From positions 14,808 through 25,272 of the forward strand of contig DCGS01000019.1 in assembly GCA_002314645.1 (NCBI GenBank): a stretch of 10,465 nucleotides of DNA. Reading direction: 5' to 3'. The translations under genes and the position numbers were made by a program. The notes below the pieces were generated by a model that saw only the letters and a list, made by a program, of their open reading frames with translations, made no database searches and was not told the DNA's origin. This document shows, in pieces, positions 8,801 to 10,465 of this stretch (positions are counted from its first letter, which is position 1; the number at the start of each line of letters is the position of its first letter). Source of the DNA: Ruminococcaceae bacterium UBA1772 (lineage in GTDB: Bacteria > Bacillota > Clostridia > Oscillospirales > Acutalibacteraceae).

Positions 8801-9438
8801 AGAACAAGATTAAGGCATTGGGCTCAGTTAACGTTGGTGCCATTGAAGAGTACAAGGAAGTATCTGAAAGATATGAATTCATGTCTGAACAGATTTCTGA
8901 CATTGAACAGTCAAAGGCAGAACTTACAAAGCTCATTGAAGAACTCACAACAAATATGGCTGAACAGTTCAGAGATAAATTCGGAAGAATTAATCGCGCG
9001 TTTGGTGAAACATTTGCAGAACTGTTTGGTGGCGGTAAGGCAGAACTCCTTCTTGAGGACGAGAGAGACATTCTTGAATGTCCAATTGAAATTAAGGTTC
9101 AGCCTCCAGGAAAGAACGTTCAAAACATTGACCTTCTTTCAGGTGGTGAAAAGGGTCTTTCAGCAATTGCACTTCTCTTTGCAATTCTTAAGATTACACC
9201 TGCACCATTCTGTATTTTCGACGAGGTCGAGGCTGCTCTTGACGACGTAAACGTAACAAGATACGCACAGTACGTAAGAAGAATGACAAACAATACACAG
9301 TTCATTCTCATTACTCACAGACGTGGTACTATGGAAGAATCAGATATCCTCTACGGTGTAACAATGCAGGAAGAGGGCGTATCTAAACTTCTCGAACTTA
9401 AGACTGCAGAAATGGCTAAGAAACTTGGCTTAAACTAA
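5869..9438 (+). CDS. smc: Chromosome segregation protein SMC
   Basis: Structural maintenance of chromosomes ATPase; with ScpA and ScpB it forms the condensin-like complex that extrudes DNA loops and separates replicated origins. The 1189 residues are the standard length. The N-terminal head has Walker A GPNGSGKS (31-38) and a Q-loop glutamine at 143 (VSQGK). A long coiled coil runs from about 165 to 510, a hinge from about 510 to 690 (GIHGPLSKLI from 524, GGSMTGGS at 659-666), and a returning coil to about 1020. The C-terminal head has the ABC signature SGGEKGLSA (from 1091) and Walker B CIFDEVEAALDD with Asp1118 and catalytic Glu1119. Most bacterial SMCs read closer to SGGE(K/R)ALTA at the signature, a mild variation. 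The start overlaps the radical SAM stop by ATGA. All ATPase residues look intact. scpA and scpB are not in this window. Confidence 0.98.
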   Translation: MILKSLELQGFKSFPDKTVLSFDKGMTAVVGPNGSGKSNISDAVRWVLGEQSTKNLRGSKMEDVVFGGTDIRKAMGYAEVTLRLDNKDHSLANDEDEVSITRRYYRSGESEYQINGKVVRLKDVNELFMDTGLGRDGYSIVSQGKVADMVSAKSKERRDMLEEAAGISHYRYRRTDALRRLSQTEENLVRLRDILAELEGRVGPLKIQSEKAEKFLVLANEKKELEISLWLYTIDSLKEKLREQERKIEISSAQYHSSEEELESIEKKIEEIIESTRSITLEIEEIRRGMSEHDERMAEISSSIAVNENTILHNNQSIERIQKDMDNAVGQRSEIEKTIEDANAQIEKLNIDVEAKREELKGLTLTVTSLSKENEENSGKTLELQSNLQEVSKKLADCRVRKSSALSGCEEIKSRGENVDSSLSERNKIADQFKVEEKNVLKRLADCEENISSINNTISGYTLRVKTRSEKYEKQKAELEALRIDVSQKESKIRMLEDLEKNMEGYSGSVKSVMKESGRGALSGIHGPLSKLITVKDKYAAAIETALGAAVQFVVVDKEADAKRAINFLKDTKGGRATFLPIAAIKGKDLQEKGLDDCFGFVNIASELVSADAKYSEIVKAQLARTVVVEDIDSAIAIGKKYGNRFKIVTLDGQVINAGGSMTGGSRVQNAGILSRSGAIDDQKKELESLRKKLSLMEQDFKQVSEELALAKAELEASDADLITANEEKVRIESTLTLVRGQLQSVMDALKELENEHKTSSLRIQEFERIVEAAEKEEKELTAESEKIENEISKLTGSAEELLRTREEMTQKSNQIDMEILALTKDIQVQKETIERLNAATLSEADREAQLKAEIEAFQKLNEEATAQIEKLKVDAEELKASAIKSEERIEALTNRRNEEEAESTKLRLLERNKTTEREQLSGELARLEERKANMLREYDDTVNKLYDEYQLTRREAGEISEPAEDPKQTQISLSEVKNKIKALGSVNVGAIEEYKEVSERYEFMSEQISDIEQSKAELTKLIEELTTNMAEQFRDKFGRINRAFGETFAELFGGGKAELLLEDERDILECPIEIKVQPPGKNVQNIDLLSGGEKGLSAIALLFAILKITPAPFCIFDEVEAALDDVNVTRYAQYVRRMTNNTQFILITHRRGTMEESDILYGVTMQEEGVSKLLELKTAEMAKKLGLN

Positions 9439-9442
9439 GGAG
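9437..9442 (+). promoter_or_regulatory. Strong ribosome binding site of ftsY
   Basis: AAGGAG overlaps the last two bases of the smc stop codon and sits 6 bases before the ATG at 9449. It fixes the ftsY start and suggests efficient independent initiation after smc. Confidence 0.85.
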
Positions 9443-9448
9443 ATAAAA

Positions 9449-10465
9449 ATGGGACTTTTCGGTAAAATGAACTTCGGCATGAAGAAGACACGTGACAATT
9501 TCTCGGGAAACATTGATAACGTTCTTAATGCCTTTGATGAAATTGGCGATGAACTCTACGACGAGCTTACAGAAGTTCTTGTAATGGGCGACGTAGGCGT
9601 GTTCACTGCTGAAAGAATAATTGAAGAATTAAAGGATAGAGTATCTGCTAAAGGAATTAAGGATCCTTCAGATGTCCGTACAGTCATTAAAGAAGTTGTT
9701 GCTGACATGCTCGGCGAGGACGAAACAATTGACTTTGTAACAACACCAGCCGTAATTCTTGTTATAGGTGTAAACGGTGTTGGTAAGACAACAACAATTG
9801 GTAAGATGGCTGCATACTTCAAATCTGAGGGCAAGAAGGTAATTCTTGGCGCTGCAGATACATTCCGTGCAGCAGCTATAGACCAGCTTGAAATTTGGGC
9901 TGAGCGTGCTGATGTTGACATTGTTAAGCATAAGGAAGGCGCAGACCCTGCAGCTGTTGTATTCGACACAATTACAGCAGGTGTAAACAGAGATGCAGAC
10001 GTAATCATCTGTGACACAGCAGGCCGTCTTCACAACAAAAAGCACTTAATGGAAGAGCTCGGTAAAATCTATAGAGTAATTGACAGAGAACTTCCATACT
10101 CTGACCGTGAAATTTTCTTAGTACTTGATGCAACAACAGGTCAGAATGCAATCAGTCAGGCTAAAGAGTTTATGAAGATTGCAGAAGTATCTGGTATTGT
10201 CCTTACAAAGCTTGATGGTACTGCACGCGGTGGTGTTGTTCTTTCAATTAAGAATGACTTAAAGCTTCCAGTTAAGTTCATAGGCGTAGGTGAAGGTATA
10301 GATGACCTTCAGCCATTCAAAGCCACAGCATTTGCTGAAAGTCTCTTCGACATAATTCCTGAAACAGACGAAGCTGATCCAATCATTACTGTTGATGAAG
10401 AACGCCTTGCAAGAGACAAAGCTGAAGCAAAAGAAAGAGCTGAAAAAGCAAAGGCTGAAGAGGAA
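9449..10465 (+). CDS. ftsY: Signal recognition particle receptor FtsY, 3' end missing
   Basis: SRP receptor GTPase that docks ribosome-nascent chain complexes bound to Ffh/SRP RNA at the membrane for insertion through SecYEG. I translated it by hand from 9449; the frame stays open to the window end (339 codons, no stop). The N-terminus (MGLFGKMNFGMKKTRDNFSG) is the short basic helix typical of Gram-positive FtsY, with no acidic A domain. An N-domain helical bundle precedes the G domain: P-loop GVNGVGKT (107-114), then DTFRAAAIDQL, DTAGRL (189-194), TKLDG (253-257) and GVGEGIDDLQPF (ending at 290). FtsY proteins normally stop about 10-15 residues after this point. Here the frame continues for at least 36 residues (304-339) rich in Glu, Lys and Ala. 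smc-ftsY adjacency is standard in Firmicutes, and ffh often follows. Identity is certain; the true end lies outside the window. Confidence 0.97.
   Translation, partial: MGLFGKMNFGMKKTRDNFSGNIDNVLNAFDEIGDELYDELTEVLVMGDVGVFTAERIIEELKDRVSAKGIKDPSDVRTVIKEVVADMLGEDETIDFVTTPAVILVIGVNGVGKTTTIGKMAAYFKSEGKKVILGAADTFRAAAIDQLEIWAERADVDIVKHKEGADPAAVVFDTITAGVNRDADVIICDTAGRLHNKKHLMEELGKIYRVIDRELPYSDREIFLVLDATTGQNAISQAKEFMKIAEVSGIVLTKLDGTARGGVVLSIKNDLKLPVKFIGVGEGIDDLQPFKATAFAESLFDIIPETDEADPIITVDEERLARDKAEAKERAEKAKAEEE

Noticed and set aside
8330..9250. 306-codon open frame inside the 3' half of smc, same strand, different frame
   Set aside because: It lies wholly within smc, whose protein is conserved there (second coiled coil and C-terminal head). 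Its product is a low-complexity Leu/Arg/Lys/Ser mix caused by repeated GAA, CTT and AAG codons read out of frame. No plausible domain is visible.
9556..10045. Two overlapping antisense open frames of 125 and 153 codons
   Set aside because: They are the reverse complement of the conserved ftsY GTPase domain and their Ser/Thr- or Cys-rich products show no recognisable family.

Overview
This window is almost entirely one dense, same-strand housekeeping operon. It holds seven genes on the + strand in the order topA (5' end missing), trmFO, plsX, rnc, an Elp3-like radical SAM gene, smc and ftsY (3' end missing). There is no gene-free stretch above 10 bases. Every junction is either a short overlap (ATGA, TAATG) or a gap of 0 to 10 bases. 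I see no tRNA, rRNA, CRISPR array, mobile element, attachment site or intergenic terminator, and there is no intergenic space where a promoter could sit.

The organism is most likely a low-to-moderate-GC Firmicute, probably of the class Clostridia (a Lachnospiraceae-like bacterium fits, but this is inference). The reasons are folate-type TrmFO next to topA, the rnc / radical SAM / smc / ftsY order known from clostridia, an FtsY without the long acidic N-terminal domain of E. coli, strong purine-rich ribosome binding sites, and codon use favouring AGA/CGT, CTT and GCA.

Layout: 1-1874 encodes DNA topoisomerase I from inside its TOPRIM domain to its three zinc fingers. 1875-3188 is the folate/FAD tRNA m5U54 methyltransferase. 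3185-4192 is the phosphate acyltransferase that starts phospholipid synthesis. 4192-4866 is RNase III. 4868-5872 is a radical SAM protein related to the Elp3 radical SAM core, without an acetyltransferase domain but with a possible KH-like RNA-binding tail. 5869-9438 is the full-length SMC chromosome condensation ATPase. 9449-10465 is the SRP receptor FtsY, which runs off the window inside an unusual charged C-terminal tail.

Together the genes cover DNA supercoiling and chromosome organisation (topA, smc), RNA maturation and modification (trmFO, rnc, probably the radical SAM protein), and membrane lipid and protein biogenesis (plsX, ftsY). The window contains no clear new defence or mobile system. 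The points worth a second look are the absence of acpP between plsX and rnc, the KH-like tail of the radical SAM protein, the C-terminal extension of FtsY, the joining of two usually separate gene clusters, and weaker codon bias in two of the seven genes.
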